Counted from the stretch's first letter, positions 6,635 to 14,701 are shown. The stretch: DNA of 21,232 bases from F1-60-MAGs149 sp037133215 (GCA_037133215.1 JBAXOM010000029.1:1-21232), one strand, 5' to 3'. Notes: generated by a model from the sequence alone, not told the origin. Made by a program: numbers and translations.

Positions 6635-7068
6635 GTGACACCGAAATCCAAGCCGAGCTGGCCGCCGTCGCTCGCGACCTCAACGTCCAGCGCGCAACAC
6701 TGCGGCTGATTTCCGACGTAGCGGTTTTCCCAATTGCCTACGAGCACTGCGAGCCAGGCACCGATTCGATTCGCGACACCCCGCGGCTCGACATGTCCAA
6801 GCAGCCCGTCGTCCTCAAGATGCAGGCTGGCGCCAGCCAGGTGATCGAAGACGACTGCGCCGTCGCTACCGACGACCCTGGCTATCACGAGATGCGCGAG
6901 ATGTTCGGTGGCATGAAGGCGCAGATCGTGACGGCCAACCGCGACGCCGACGGCCAGATCATCGGCCTCCTAAGCGTGCACGACCTGACGTCGCCCCGTA
7001 CCTGGACAGATGCCGAAGCCGCCCGTGCCCGAGCCTGCGCCGACCGGCTCGACGAGTTGACGCGCTGA
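6631..7068 (+). CDS. Stand-alone GAF domain protein
   Basis: A 145-residue protein that is almost entirely one GAF domain. The helix AELAAVARDLNVQRATLRLIS leads into the sheet, and the C-terminal strands ADGQIIGLLSVHDLTSPRTWT are followed by a final helix. GAF domains bind small molecules, cyclic nucleotides or redox cofactors in signalling proteins; here no kinase, cyclase or DNA-binding domain is attached. It overlaps the aldo/keto reductase by ATGA (6631-6634) and the amidase by a shared A (TGATG, 7066-7070), so it is translationally locked into the enzyme operon. It may be a ligand-binding accessory or regulatory protein, or an enzyme with a GAF fold. The Cys pattern of free-methionine-sulfoxide reductase is absent. 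Confidence 0.75.
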   Translation: MSDTEIQAELAAVARDLNVQRATLRLISDVAVFPIAYEHCEPGTDSIRDTPRLDMSKQPVVLKMQAGASQVIEDDCAVATDDPGYHEMREMFGGMKAQIVTANRDADGQIIGLLSVHDLTSPRTWTDAEAARARACADRLDELTR

Positions 7069-8171
7069 TGGCCGAGCACCACCTCGCACCACCGATCCGC
7101 CGCTCGCTGGCCGAGGCTCCCGAGACGGGCCACAACCGCTGGCACCCCGACCTCGGGCCCGCGCTGGTCGTGGCGGATGGTGACGAGATCCTGGTTGACT
7201 GCCGCGATGGACTCGACGGCCAGGTCGTCGTCACCAGCGTCGATGCCGATCTGCTGGCGATGGACCTCAATCGCCCCCACCCGATGACGGGACCGATCTT
7301 CGTCGAGGGCGCCGAACCCGGCGACGTGCTGCAGGTCGACATCATTGAGGTCCGTACCGACACCTTCGGCTCGACGCCGGTGATTCCAGGCTTTGGACTA
7401 CTCGCCGACCGCTTCCCCGATCCGTACCTCGTCACCTGGGGCCTGCACAATGGCGCCGCATCGAGTGGACGCCTGCCGGGGATCACGATCCCCGAAGACG
7501 CCTTCATTGGCGTAATCGGCGTGGCGCCGTCTGCCGAGCGCCTGGCGCACTGGACGGCGCGTGAGGCCGCAGTCGACGCTCTTCCCCCAACGGCCGATGG
7601 TGCCGCACCCACGCACGAGCCGTACGCCTCAACAGGGGTCCGCACGATTCCGCCACGCGAGCTCGGTGGCAACCTCGACGTGATGCAGATCCGCACCGGC
7701 TCGACGCTGTTTCTGCCCGTCGATGTGCCCGGTGCGCTGCTGTCGCTCGGCGACATTCACTTCGCCCAGGGTGACGGCGAGGTCTGCGGCTGCGCCATCG
7801 AGACGCATGGCCAGGCGCGCATCCGCGTCTCGGCGCACCGCAACGTGCGACACCGCCCCACCACGCCACTGATCGAGTCGACCGAACCTGCTTTCCGAGC
7901 TGGCCGTCGCCACATCTCGACCACCGGCATGCCCATCGACGAGGACGGTCGTATCCACCCGATGGATACGACACTCGCCGCCAAGAACGCAATCGAGCTG
8001 ATGATCCAATGGCTCGGTGACGAAGCCGGCCTGACGCGGGAACAGGCGTACGTCGTCTGCTCGGCCAGCGTCGACCTCCGTATCTCGGAGATCGTTGACG
8101 TCCCGCACCCCGTCGTGTCGGCCCTGTGCCCACTCGACATCTTCACGGAGATTCGCCCGCAACGCGGGTAA
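7068..8171 (+). CDS. Acetamidase/formamidase family amidohydrolase
   Basis: A 367-residue member of the FmdA/AmdA family, whose known members hydrolyse formamide or acetamide to ammonia and the acid. Family features include HNRWHPDLGPALVV near residue 22, the VEGAEPGDVLQVDI block, PPRELGGNLDVMQIRTGSTLFLPV, and the metal-binding style segment GDIHFAQGDGEVCGCAIE (about 226-243). The C-terminal ...YVVCSASVDLRISEIVD is also typical. The length is within the family range (300-410). It is expected to be cytosolic. Its ATG overlaps the GAF stop. In this context it may release ammonia from a small amide produced upstream. The substrate is not fixed by the sequence, since many family members are uncharacterised. 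Confidence 0.85.
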   Translation: MAEHHLAPPIRRSLAEAPETGHNRWHPDLGPALVVADGDEILVDCRDGLDGQVVVTSVDADLLAMDLNRPHPMTGPIFVEGAEPGDVLQVDIIEVRTDTFGSTPVIPGFGLLADRFPDPYLVTWGLHNGAASSGRLPGITIPEDAFIGVIGVAPSAERLAHWTAREAAVDALPPTADGAAPTHEPYASTGVRTIPPRELGGNLDVMQIRTGSTLFLPVDVPGALLSLGDIHFAQGDGEVCGCAIETHGQARIRVSAHRNVRHRPTTPLIESTEPAFRAGRRHISTTGMPIDEDGRIHPMDTTLAAKNAIELMIQWLGDEAGLTREQAYVVCSASVDLRISEIVDVPHPVVSALCPLDIFTEIRPQRG

Positions 8172-8220
8172 TCGCGAACAGACACACAAGTCACTTCAGA
8201 CAGATCAGGAGAACAGCATC

Positions 8221-8736
8221 ATGGGCGTAGTCAAGGGTTGGGAAGGTCGCTTTTACGAGGACTTCGAAGTGGGCGACATTTATCGCAGCCGCCTCGGCCG
8301 TACGGTCTCGGAAGTCGACAACACGTGGTTTACAAACCTCACGTTGAACACGAACCAGTCGCACTTCAACGCCACCTTTGCTGAGGCCTCGCCGTTCGGC
8401 AAGATCCTCGTCAACTCGTGCTTCACGCTCTCGCTGGTGACCGGCCTGTCCGTCACTGACGTGTCCGAAAACGCAATGGCAAACCTGGCCTGGGACGGCA
8501 TTTCGCTGCCCAACCCGGTCTTCATTGGCGACACGCTCTGGTGCGAGTCCGAGGTGCTGGAGAAGCGCGAGTCGTCGAGCCGCCCGTACGTCGGCATCGT
8601 GGGCATCCGTTCGCGTGGCCTCAATCAGCGCAACGAAGTCGTCGTCGAGTTTCGCCGCAAGATGATGATCTACAAGCGCGAAGGCGCCAAGAGCCCCGAG
8701 GTCTTTCCGGTCACCGACGCAGAGTGGAACGTCTGA
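8221..8736 (+). CDS. MaoC-like (R)-specific hydratase, mesaconyl-CoA/itaconyl-CoA hydratase-like
   Basis: A 171-residue single hot-dog protein. The start GRFYEDFEVGD, the middle FGKILVNSCFTLSLVTGLSV and the end VEFRRKMMIYKR resemble the MaoC group found next to mesaconyl-, itaconyl- or citramalyl-CoA genes. The hydratase motif D-x4-H appears as N43-x4-H48 (NTNQSH): the His is kept and Asn replaces Asp. From memory this Asn is also seen in mesaconyl-type relatives, so it need not mean loss of activity. The start is the ATG at 8221, with GGAG about 10 nt upstream; a longer in-frame extension overlaps the amidase and was rejected. Its TGA overlaps the next ATG. Likely role: hydration of a short branched enoyl-CoA. 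Confidence 0.8.
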   Translation: MGVVKGWEGRFYEDFEVGDIYRSRLGRTVSEVDNTWFTNLTLNTNQSHFNATFAEASPFGKILVNSCFTLSLVTGLSVTDVSENAMANLAWDGISLPNPVFIGDTLWCESEVLEKRESSSRPYVGIVGIRSRGLNQRNEVVVEFRRKMMIYKREGAKSPEVFPVTDAEWNV

Positions 8737-9125
8737 TGAGCCACTCGCGAGAGCACCTCAAGCAGGCGCCGGGCGCGTATTTCGACGCCGTTGATGCGAA
8801 GGACATGGAGGCAGCATTGTCGTTTTTTGCCGACGACGCGACCTTCACGATCCAGACCGTGCCGGTGACGCTGACGGGCAAGGCCGAGATTCGCGGCATG
8901 TTTGAGCACTTCTTCGGCGACTACTCGCACATCGAGCACAACATCACGAACCTCGTGGTCGACGAGGCCGAGGGCAGGGCATCGACAGAGCAGTCGTGTC
9001 CGCACATCAAGACTGACGGCACGCTCGACCATGCGATCACCTGCAACTTCTTCTCGTTCAATGAGGACGGCAAGTTCACGCGCGTGATTGTCTGGATCGA
9101 CGTCGCCTCGCCGTTGCGGAAATAA
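8736..9125 (+). CDS. SnoaL-like / NTF2-like fold protein
   Basis: A 129-residue alpha+beta cone protein. AYFDAVDAKDMEAALSFFADDATFTI followed by GKAEIRGMFEHFF is the standard SnoaL_4/NTF2-like opening, and the C-terminus has the DGKFTRVIVWID strand. Such proteins are isomerases, hydratases, dehydratases or simple binding proteins; catalytic residues vary and cannot be assigned here. It starts by a TGATG overlap with the MaoC-like gene and is followed after 2 nt by the lyase gene. It is therefore firmly inside the operon and probably handles an intermediate of the same pathway. Confidence 0.75.
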   Translation: MSHSREHLKQAPGAYFDAVDAKDMEAALSFFADDATFTIQTVPVTLTGKAEIRGMFEHFFGDYSHIEHNITNLVVDEAEGRASTEQSCPHIKTDGTLDHAITCNFFSFNEDGKFTRVIVWIDVASPLRK

Positions 9126-9127
9126 GC

Positions 9128-9988
9128 GTGAGTCTGCGCGCTCGACTCCAAACCGGCAAGATCCTCGTTGCCCCCGGGGCCTACGACGCGCTGACGGCCC
9201 GTCTGCTGGAGCAGGCTGGCTTTGAGGCGGTCTACCGCGGTGGCTATGCGGCCTCGGCTGCCGCCTTCGCCCTGCCCGACCTTGGCATTACGACACTGAC
9301 CGACATGGTCGACCACGCGCGACGCATGACGTCGGCCATCACCGTGCCGGTCATCGCCGATGCGGACACCGGCTACGGCGAGGTGCCGCAGGTGATCCAC
9401 ACGGTGCACGAGCTCGAGCGCGCCGGTGTAGCCGCGATCCAGTTTGAGGATCAGGTCTTTCCGAAGCGCTGCGGACACATGGAAGGCAAGAAGGTGATCC
9501 CGGCCGAGGAGATGGTCGTCAAGGTGCGCGCCGCACTGGATGCACGACGCAACCCTGAGACGGTGATTATCGCACGCTCCGACGCGACGGCCGTGACAGG
9601 CCTCGACGACGCCATCGCCCGCTCGCGCATGTACGCCGACGCGGGTGCAGACGTGATCTTTATCGACGCACCGACCAGCGAGGACGATCTCAAAGCGATC
9701 GCGGCTGGCGGCATCAATGCCGTCCTGATGGTCAACATCTCCGAATACGGCAAGACGCCCGACCTCGGCGCGCAGCGATTTGAGGATCTCGGCTTTGGCC
9801 TCGTGATCTACCCCTCCTCGACGCTGTTTGCGGCGGCGCAGTCGACGAAGGAGTTGGCAGCTGCACTCATGGCCGAGGGTTCGACCGTCTCAAGTGTGCC
9901 GCGGATGATGCCGTTTGACGAAATCAACGGCATTCTCGGTAAGGACGAGTGGGACTCATTGGAAGACAACCTGAGGGAGAGCAAATGA
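9128..9988 (+). CDS. Isocitrate lyase/PEP mutase superfamily C-C lyase
   Basis: A 286-residue TIM-barrel lyase of the PrpB/2,3-dimethylmalate lyase group. The metal-binding DADTGYG is at residues 78-84, QFEDQ at about 105-109, and the flexible active-site loop KRCGH at 113-117 with the catalytic Cys C115. That Cys loop is characteristic of true lyases (isocitrate, 2-methylisocitrate and 2,3-dimethylmalate lyases) rather than phosphonate mutases. The length is typical for methylisocitrate-type enzymes (about 290). The reaction would be retro-Claisen cleavage of a 2-hydroxy-dicarboxylate to pyruvate or glyoxylate plus an acid. The start is GTG, 2 nt after the SnoaL-like stop, with GGA about 8 nt upstream. 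It overlaps the next gene by ATGA. Confidence 0.88.
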   Translation: MSLRARLQTGKILVAPGAYDALTARLLEQAGFEAVYRGGYAASAAAFALPDLGITTLTDMVDHARRMTSAITVPVIADADTGYGEVPQVIHTVHELERAGVAAIQFEDQVFPKRCGHMEGKKVIPAEEMVVKVRAALDARRNPETVIIARSDATAVTGLDDAIARSRMYADAGADVIFIDAPTSEDDLKAIAAGGINAVLMVNISEYGKTPDLGAQRFEDLGFGLVIYPSSTLFAAAQSTKELAAALMAEGSTVSSVPRMMPFDEINGILGKDEWDSLEDNLRESK

Positions 9989-11244
9989 GCAACGAACGCA
10001 TCAGCGTCCTGCACATGCCGTCGATCGCGCTGGGTCCTGGCGCCTCGCTTGAGGCCGGCGACCACCTTCAGGCTCTCGGGGTCAAGCGCGTCTTTCTCGT
10101 CACGGATGCGTTCTTGTTGAACAGTGGTCTGGTCGCACCGATCGAGGCAGCCGTCCGCGCCACTGGTCTCGACGTTGTCGTCTACGCCGTACCGACGGGC
10201 GAGCCGACCGAGGATTCGATGCGCGAGGCCGCCGAGGCCTGCGTCGCGAGTGGCGCCGATGGCGTGCTTGGCGTCGGTGGTGGCTCGGCACTCGATTCTG
10301 CGAAGGTAGCTGCGTTGATTGCCACACACGGCGGGACGCTGCGCGATTGGATCAACGCTCCGCTTGGTGGCGCGCGCGTGCCCCCTGGCCCACTGATGCC
10401 CATCGTTGCTGTCCCGACGACCTCGGGAACTGGCTCCGAGGTGACGGCCGTCGCCGTCCTCGACCTGCCGTCCGATAAGGTCAAGACCGGTATCGCTCAC
10501 CCCTTCCTGCGTCCCAATATCGCGCTCTGCGATCCCGAGTTGACGGTCGGTCTGCCGGCGCCAATTACGGCGGCTAGCGGCATCGACGCTCTGCTCCACG
10601 CGGCTGAGGCATTCACCTCAATTCCATACACGCAGCGCGCCAAGCCTGCCTCTGCTGGCGCACGCCCGAACTATCAGGGCGCTGCACCGATGGCGGATAT
10701 CTGGGTCTCTGAGGGCATTGCGCTGGTCGGCAAGCATCTGCGCCGCGCCGTTGCGGATGGCTCCGACATCGAGGCACGCGAGGGCATGATGCTCGCTGCC
10801 ACCGCAGCCGGCATCGGCTTCGGCAATGCGGGCGTCCACATCCCCCACGCCTGCTCGTATCCGATCGCGGGTCTCAAGCACGCCTGGTCGCCACCCGGCT
10901 ATCCGGGCGAGGCCAAGTTTGTACCGCACGGTCTAGCCTGTGCAATCACGGCCCCGGCTGCGTTTCGTCTGATCGAGCCGGCCGTGCCAGAGCGCTCGCG
11001 TCGTGCCGCCGAACTGCTGACGGGCGCGCCCGTCGACGCAGACGACCACGACGCCTTCGCCCGAGCCTTGGCTCAACTGATGGCCGACGTTGGCTGCCCC
11101 ACCACGATCACCGAGGTGGGCTACAGCGAAGCCGACCTGCCCGAACTCGTGGCCGGCGCGATGCTGCAACAACGCCTGCTCGCCTGCTCGCCGATCCCAG
11201 TTGGCGAAGCCGATCTCGATCGCGTCTTCCGCGAGTCGCTCTAG
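9985..11244 (+). CDS. Iron-containing alcohol dehydrogenase, hydroxyacid-oxoacid transhydrogenase-like
   Basis: A 419-residue group III (Fe-type) alcohol dehydrogenase. The NAD-binding GVGGGSALDSAK and the PTTSGTGSE block are clear. Metal ligands are D201 and H205 (GIDALLH), H288 (VHIPH; H285 is adjacent) and H315 (VPHG). Specific resemblance to ADHFE1/HOT comes from RPNYQGAAPMADIW-like sequence, GIGFGNAGVHIPH, and the long insert before VPHGL. HOT oxidises 4-hydroxybutyrate or a similar hydroxy acid while reducing 2-oxoglutarate, with no net NAD use. The start at 9985 has a GAGGGAG SD and an ATGA overlap with the lyase; an in-frame upstream ATG at 9949 lies inside the lyase gene and was rejected. 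The stop codon overlaps the convergent MFS stop in CTAG. Confidence 0.88.
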   Translation: MSNERISVLHMPSIALGPGASLEAGDHLQALGVKRVFLVTDAFLLNSGLVAPIEAAVRATGLDVVVYAVPTGEPTEDSMREAAEACVASGADGVLGVGGGSALDSAKVAALIATHGGTLRDWINAPLGGARVPPGPLMPIVAVPTTSGTGSEVTAVAVLDLPSDKVKTGIAHPFLRPNIALCDPELTVGLPAPITAASGIDALLHAAEAFTSIPYTQRAKPASAGARPNYQGAAPMADIWVSEGIALVGKHLRRAVADGSDIEAREGMMLAATAAGIGFGNAGVHIPHACSYPIAGLKHAWSPPGYPGEAKFVPHGLACAITAPAAFRLIEPAVPERSRRAAELLTGAPVDADDHDAFARALAQLMADVGCPTTITEVGYSEADLPELVAGAMLQQRLLACSPIPVGEADLDRVFRESL

Positions 11245-12404
11245 GTTGGATCAACTTTGCCAGGCTCCGGATCGCGCGCTACCCACGCGGCGATCACGGC
11301 GATCACACCCATGCCGGTAAAGGCGATCCAGCCGACGTGGTGGTCGAGCAGGATGCCGGCGATTGGCGTGATGATCAACGCGAAGACGCCGCCCGTCATG
11401 TTGACGAAGGCAATTCCTGCGGCCGGATAGCGTGGCTCGGCCTTGACGGTCAGCACGAAGATCGCGCTAAAGGGCAGGGCGAAGCTGATGCCAATCACGA
11501 GCGACACGACCGCAGCCAGCCAAGACGGCAGTCCAATCGACAGCACACCGAGACCAAGCCCGCAGGTCAGCACCGCCGCTGGGCCGATTACACGCCAGCT
11601 GAGACCACGCGCAAACAGCGCGCCGCCAATCGGCCGAAAGATCGCCGTCATCGCGAGCAGTGAGAAGCCAATCGCACCCGCCAAGAAACCGGTGATCGCG
11701 CCCTCTCGGAAGTAGACCACGATCCACGCGCCGACCACGAGGCTGGCCCCGAAGGTCGCCGAATGGATCAGCGCGAGGCGCCAGAGTGGCCCCGAGCGCA
11801 GGACAGCGCCGAGATGATCGACCACGTTGCCCGTCTGTGGGCGCGGCTCGTCTTTGTCCTTCGGCCCCAACACGGCGGCGGCCAGTGCAAAGGCTGCTGC
11901 AACGATAAAGGTCAGGTGCCACGACCACCCGAAGGCGTCAAACGCTGCACCCATCACCAGCGCGAGACCAAGACCAAACGTCGCGGCACCACCAAAGACA
12001 CCGGCAAGAAATGCGCCACCGAGCCGGCGACTCCCGTCGAGACCACCAACAAACACCGGCCCCGTCCCGATACCAACAATCATGCGCGTCGCCGCAAGCA
12101 ACCAGAAGACCGGACTGATTGCACCCAACAGGTTCGCGATGGCGACCAAGACGAAGGCATAACGCACAAGCTTGAGCGGGCCGTATTTTTGCGCCGGGAC
12201 GGCGGCCGGCAACTGCGACAGCGCGTGGGTGATCAGCACCCCGGTGGTCAACAGCCCGATCATGCCGAGGCTGACTCCGAACTGATTACTCAGCGTCCGG
12301 GCGATCGGTCCGATCAGCGCGAAGTTGTAGCCAATGCCGATCGCAATCAGACAGACGCGAGCGATCAGCTCCCACGAAGGCCGTTCGGTGGTGGTCGTAG
12401 GCAT
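11241..12404 (-). CDS. Major facilitator superfamily transporter
   Basis: A 387-residue membrane protein with about 12 hydrophobic segments, split by a charged loop (GPKDKDEPRPQ, near residue 195) into two six-helix halves. The short cytoplasmic loop after TM2 (PAQKYGPLKLVR) corresponds to the MFS motif A region in a divergent form. It most resembles small NNP/CynX-like anion transporters. Likely substrate: the organic acid or amide that the neighbouring enzymes consume, by inference only. The ATG at 12404 is used; the TTG directly upstream is in frame but less likely. A GGAAGG lies about 12 nt before the ATG, a poor SD spacing. It is divergent from hyuA and tail-to-tail with the transhydrogenase-like gene, sharing CTAG (11241-11244). 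Confidence 0.88.
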   Translation of the reverse strand: MPTTTTERPSWELIARVCLIAIGIGYNFALIGPIARTLSNQFGVSLGMIGLLTTGVLITHALSQLPAAVPAQKYGPLKLVRYAFVLVAIANLLGAISPVFWLLAATRMIVGIGTGPVFVGGLDGSRRLGGAFLAGVFGGAATFGLGLALVMGAAFDAFGWSWHLTFIVAAAFALAAAVLGPKDKDEPRPQTGNVVDHLGAVLRSGPLWRLALIHSATFGASLVVGAWIVVYFREGAITGFLAGAIGFSLLAMTAIFRPIGGALFARGLSWRVIGPAAVLTCGLGLGVLSIGLPSWLAAVVSLVIGISFALPFSAIFVLTVKAEPRYPAAGIAFVNMTGGVFALIITPIAGILLDHHVGWIAFTGMGVIAVIAAWVARDPEPGKVDPT

Positions 12405-12421
12405 CAAGGTAAGGTGGCCTT

Positions 12422-12436
12422 CCGGTTTGACACCGG
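12422..12436. promoter_or_regulatory. Inverted repeat centred on the hyuA -35 (candidate operator)
   Basis: CCGGT (12422-12426) and ACCGG (12432-12436) form a perfect 5-bp inverted repeat around TTGAC, so its centre is the -35 hexamer. A repressor bound here would block RNA polymerase. It also lies 18 nt upstream of the divergent MFS start, so one site could control both genes. Confidence 0.35.
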
Positions 12437-12456
12437 CGGGTGATTCACTCTATAAC
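12427..12456 (+). promoter_or_regulatory. Sigma-70-type promoter of hyuA
   Basis: TTGACA (12427-12432, a perfect consensus) and TATAAC (12451-12456, five of six) are separated by 18 bp. This is the best promoter match in the window. It implies a leader of roughly 85 nt before the hyuA ATG at 12548. Confidence 0.65.
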
Positions 12457-12464
12457 GCCTTGTC

Positions 12465-12516
12465 ACCAGAGGATTTGTTACAGGAGCCTTCAGAAGTGGG
12501 CTATCGTGCCTCTGGT
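12465..12516 (+). promoter_or_regulatory. Stem-loop in the hyuA leader
   Basis: ACCAGAGG (12465-12472) and CCTCTGGT (12509-12516) are perfectly complementary, with a 36-nt loop. The stem lies entirely inside the predicted hyuA leader and ends about 20 nt before the SD GGAGGAG (12537-12543). It may tune stability or translation, or be a second operator. No known riboswitch pattern is recognised. Confidence 0.35.
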
Positions 12517-12547
12517 ACGCAGAGAGAAACGCAATCGGAGGAGCGGG

Positions 12548-14671
12548 ATGAAGCGCATCGGAGTCGATGTTGGTGGCACGTTCACCGACCTCATCTACGT
12601 GGATGATCAGAAGGGCACCGTGCTGGTGCATAAGACGCCGTCGACACCGGCAGACCCCTCGATTGCCACTGTCGAGGGAATTACAACGCTGTGCGAGATG
12701 GCGAAGATCAAGCCATCCGACCTCGATCAGGTGTTCCACGGCACGACCGTCGCCACCAACATCGTGATCGAGCACAACGGTGCCAACGTCGGCATGATCA
12801 CGACTGAGGGCTATCGCGACGTCTTGCATATCGCGCGCCACAAGAAGCCGATGAACTTCTCGCTGTGGCAGAACCTGCCGTGGCAGGCCTACCCGATCGC
12901 GCGTCGCCGCAATCGCCTGACCGTCAACGAGCGCATTCTCGCCGACGGCTCGGTGCAGATTCCGCTCGACGACCGTGAGGTCCGCGCGCAGGTCCGCAAG
13001 CTGAAGAAGGCGCAGGTCGACGCTGTCGCCGTCTGTCTCCTCTTCTCGTTCCTCAACGACGAGCACGAGAAGCGCGTTGCCGCAATCGTGCGCGAAGAGT
13101 TTCCTGAGGCGTACATCTCGGTCTCGTCCGAGGTGATTCCGCAGTACCGCGAGTACGAGCGCTTCTCGACCGTTGCCCTCAACGCGTTCGTCGGCCCGAA
13201 GGTTTCGCATTACGTGAAGCGCTTCGATGCCGAGCTTCGCAAGATGGGCGTCAAGACTGGCGTTCAGCTGATGACGAGCGCAGCGGGTGTGGCAACGCCA
13301 CAGGCCGCCAGCGAGCGCCCAGTCAACCTGTTGATGTCCGGCCCAATCGCCGGCGTCGTCGGTGGCATCTGGGCTGGTCGTGTGGCCGGTGAGCCGAACG
13401 TGATTACGCTCGACGTCGGTGGCACGTCTGCCGACATCGGCCTCGCGCAGGACGGCAAGCTGCGCATGAAGCACCTGCTCGACACGAAGGTCGGTCCGTA
13501 CCAGGCGATGATTCCGATGGTCGACGTCGACACGATTGGTGCAGGCGGCGGTTCGATCGCGTACATCGACTCGGGTGGCATCTTCCGTGTCGGTCCCCGC
13601 TCGGCTGGCGCCATGCCAGGCCCCGCAGCGTACGACCAGGGTGGCACGGAGCCAACAGCAACCGACGCGATTATCGCGCTCGGCTGGTTGCGTTCCGAGT
13701 TGTTCCTCGGCGGCAAGAAGGATCTCCGCGTCGACCTCGCCCGCAAGGCCGTCGAAACGAAGATCGCTAAGCCGTTGAAGCTGACCACCGAAGAGGCCGC
13801 ACTCGGCATCTTTAAGGTGCTCGTGCATTCGATGGTCGATGCCATCGAGCAGTCGTCGGTCCGTAAGGGCTTCGATCCGCGCGAGTTCGCGCTGGTCGCC
13901 GAAGGTGGTGGCGGCCCGCTCTTCGCGAGCCACATCGCACCTGAGGTTGGCGTCAAGCACGTGCTGGTGCCGAACTATCCGGGCATCACCGCGGCGCTTG
14001 GTCTCCTAACCACCGACCTCGTCTACGAGTACACGAAGACGGCCTACGTGATGGCCTCTGAAGTTGTCTCGAATGCGAAGACGCGCTCCACCCTCGAGAA
14101 GCAGTTTGCTGCGCTCGAGAAGGAGGCGATGAAGCAGTTCGCAACCGACAAGATCGACAAGAAGCGCATCCGCTTGGAGCGCATCGTCGATGCTCGTTAT
14201 GAGGGCCAGGGCTACGAGCTTCGCGTTGATGCGAAGGCTGGCGCGATTGACGAGAAGTGGGTCAAGGCAGTCAAGAACGAGTTCCACGAGGCGCACGAGC
14301 GAGAGTTCTCGCGCCGCTTCGAAGACGTCGACGTGCAGATCGCGAACATCCGTGTTCGTGCGATCGGCGCGATGCCGGGTCTCAAGCCGACGCTGGTCAA
14401 GAAGGGCACGAAGACTCCGCCCAAGACTGCACTGAAGCTGACGGCCGACGCCTGGTTCGAGAAGGCCGGCAAGCCCGCCAAGTTCAAGACCAAGTTCTAC
14501 GAGCGCACCGAGTTGCTCGCTGGCAACCACATTGCTGGTCCAGCGATCATCACCCAGTTCGACTCGACGAGCGTCGTCCCGCCCGGCTACACGGCCGACG
14601 TGGACAAGCACGGCAACCTCATCATCAAGTACTCCGCTGCAGTGGCCAAGGCCGCTGAGAGCGGTCACTAA
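12548..14671 (+). CDS. hyuA: Hydantoinase/oxoprolinase family protein, subunit A (ATP-dependent)
   Basis: A 707-residue HyuA-type protein. The N-terminal ATP-grip region GVDVGGTFTDLIYV (residues 5-18) and HGTTVATN (64-71) form the Hydant_A_N domain. The central actin-like domain has MSGPIAGVVGG, LDVGGTSADIG (D289) and VDVDTIGAGGGS. The C-terminal domain from about residue 500 is lysine-rich. With HyuB it hydrolyses ATP to open a cyclic amide (N-methylhydantoin, 5-oxoproline, hydantoin) or, in acetone/acetophenone carboxylases, to drive carboxylation; these cannot be separated from sequence alone. The start at 12548 has GGAGGAG 4-5 nt upstream; an in-frame extension to 12440 reaches into the promoter and was rejected. 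hyuB follows after 30 nt. Confidence 0.9.
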   Translation: MKRIGVDVGGTFTDLIYVDDQKGTVLVHKTPSTPADPSIATVEGITTLCEMAKIKPSDLDQVFHGTTVATNIVIEHNGANVGMITTEGYRDVLHIARHKKPMNFSLWQNLPWQAYPIARRRNRLTVNERILADGSVQIPLDDREVRAQVRKLKKAQVDAVAVCLLFSFLNDEHEKRVAAIVREEFPEAYISVSSEVIPQYREYERFSTVALNAFVGPKVSHYVKRFDAELRKMGVKTGVQLMTSAAGVATPQAASERPVNLLMSGPIAGVVGGIWAGRVAGEPNVITLDVGGTSADIGLAQDGKLRMKHLLDTKVGPYQAMIPMVDVDTIGAGGGSIAYIDSGGIFRVGPRSAGAMPGPAAYDQGGTEPTATDAIIALGWLRSELFLGGKKDLRVDLARKAVETKIAKPLKLTTEEAALGIFKVLVHSMVDAIEQSSVRKGFDPREFALVAEGGGGPLFASHIAPEVGVKHVLVPNYPGITAALGLLTTDLVYEYTKTAYVMASEVVSNAKTRSTLEKQFAALEKEAMKQFATDKIDKKRIRLERIVDARYEGQGYELRVDAKAGAIDEKWVKAVKNEFHEAHEREFSRRFEDVDVQIANIRVRAIGAMPGLKPTLVKKGTKTPPKTALKLTADAWFEKAGKPAKFKTKFYERTELLAGNHIAGPAIITQFDSTSVVPPGYTADVDKHGNLIIKYSAAVAKAAESGH

Positions 14672-14701
14672 CCCCCAACTGCGAGAGAAGAGGCATTCCT
14701 A

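Noticed and set aside
8095..8220. In-frame extensions of the MaoC-like protein (from 8095) and of the SnoaL-like protein (from 8541)
   Set aside because: Both run back through the preceding gene in another frame. The ATG starts at 8221 (SD present) and 8736 (TGATG overlap) fit family boundaries.
12404..13960. A 518-codon open frame on the minus strand opposite hyuA
   Set aside because: No domain is recognisable and it covers the hyuA promoter and coding region; typical shadow frame.
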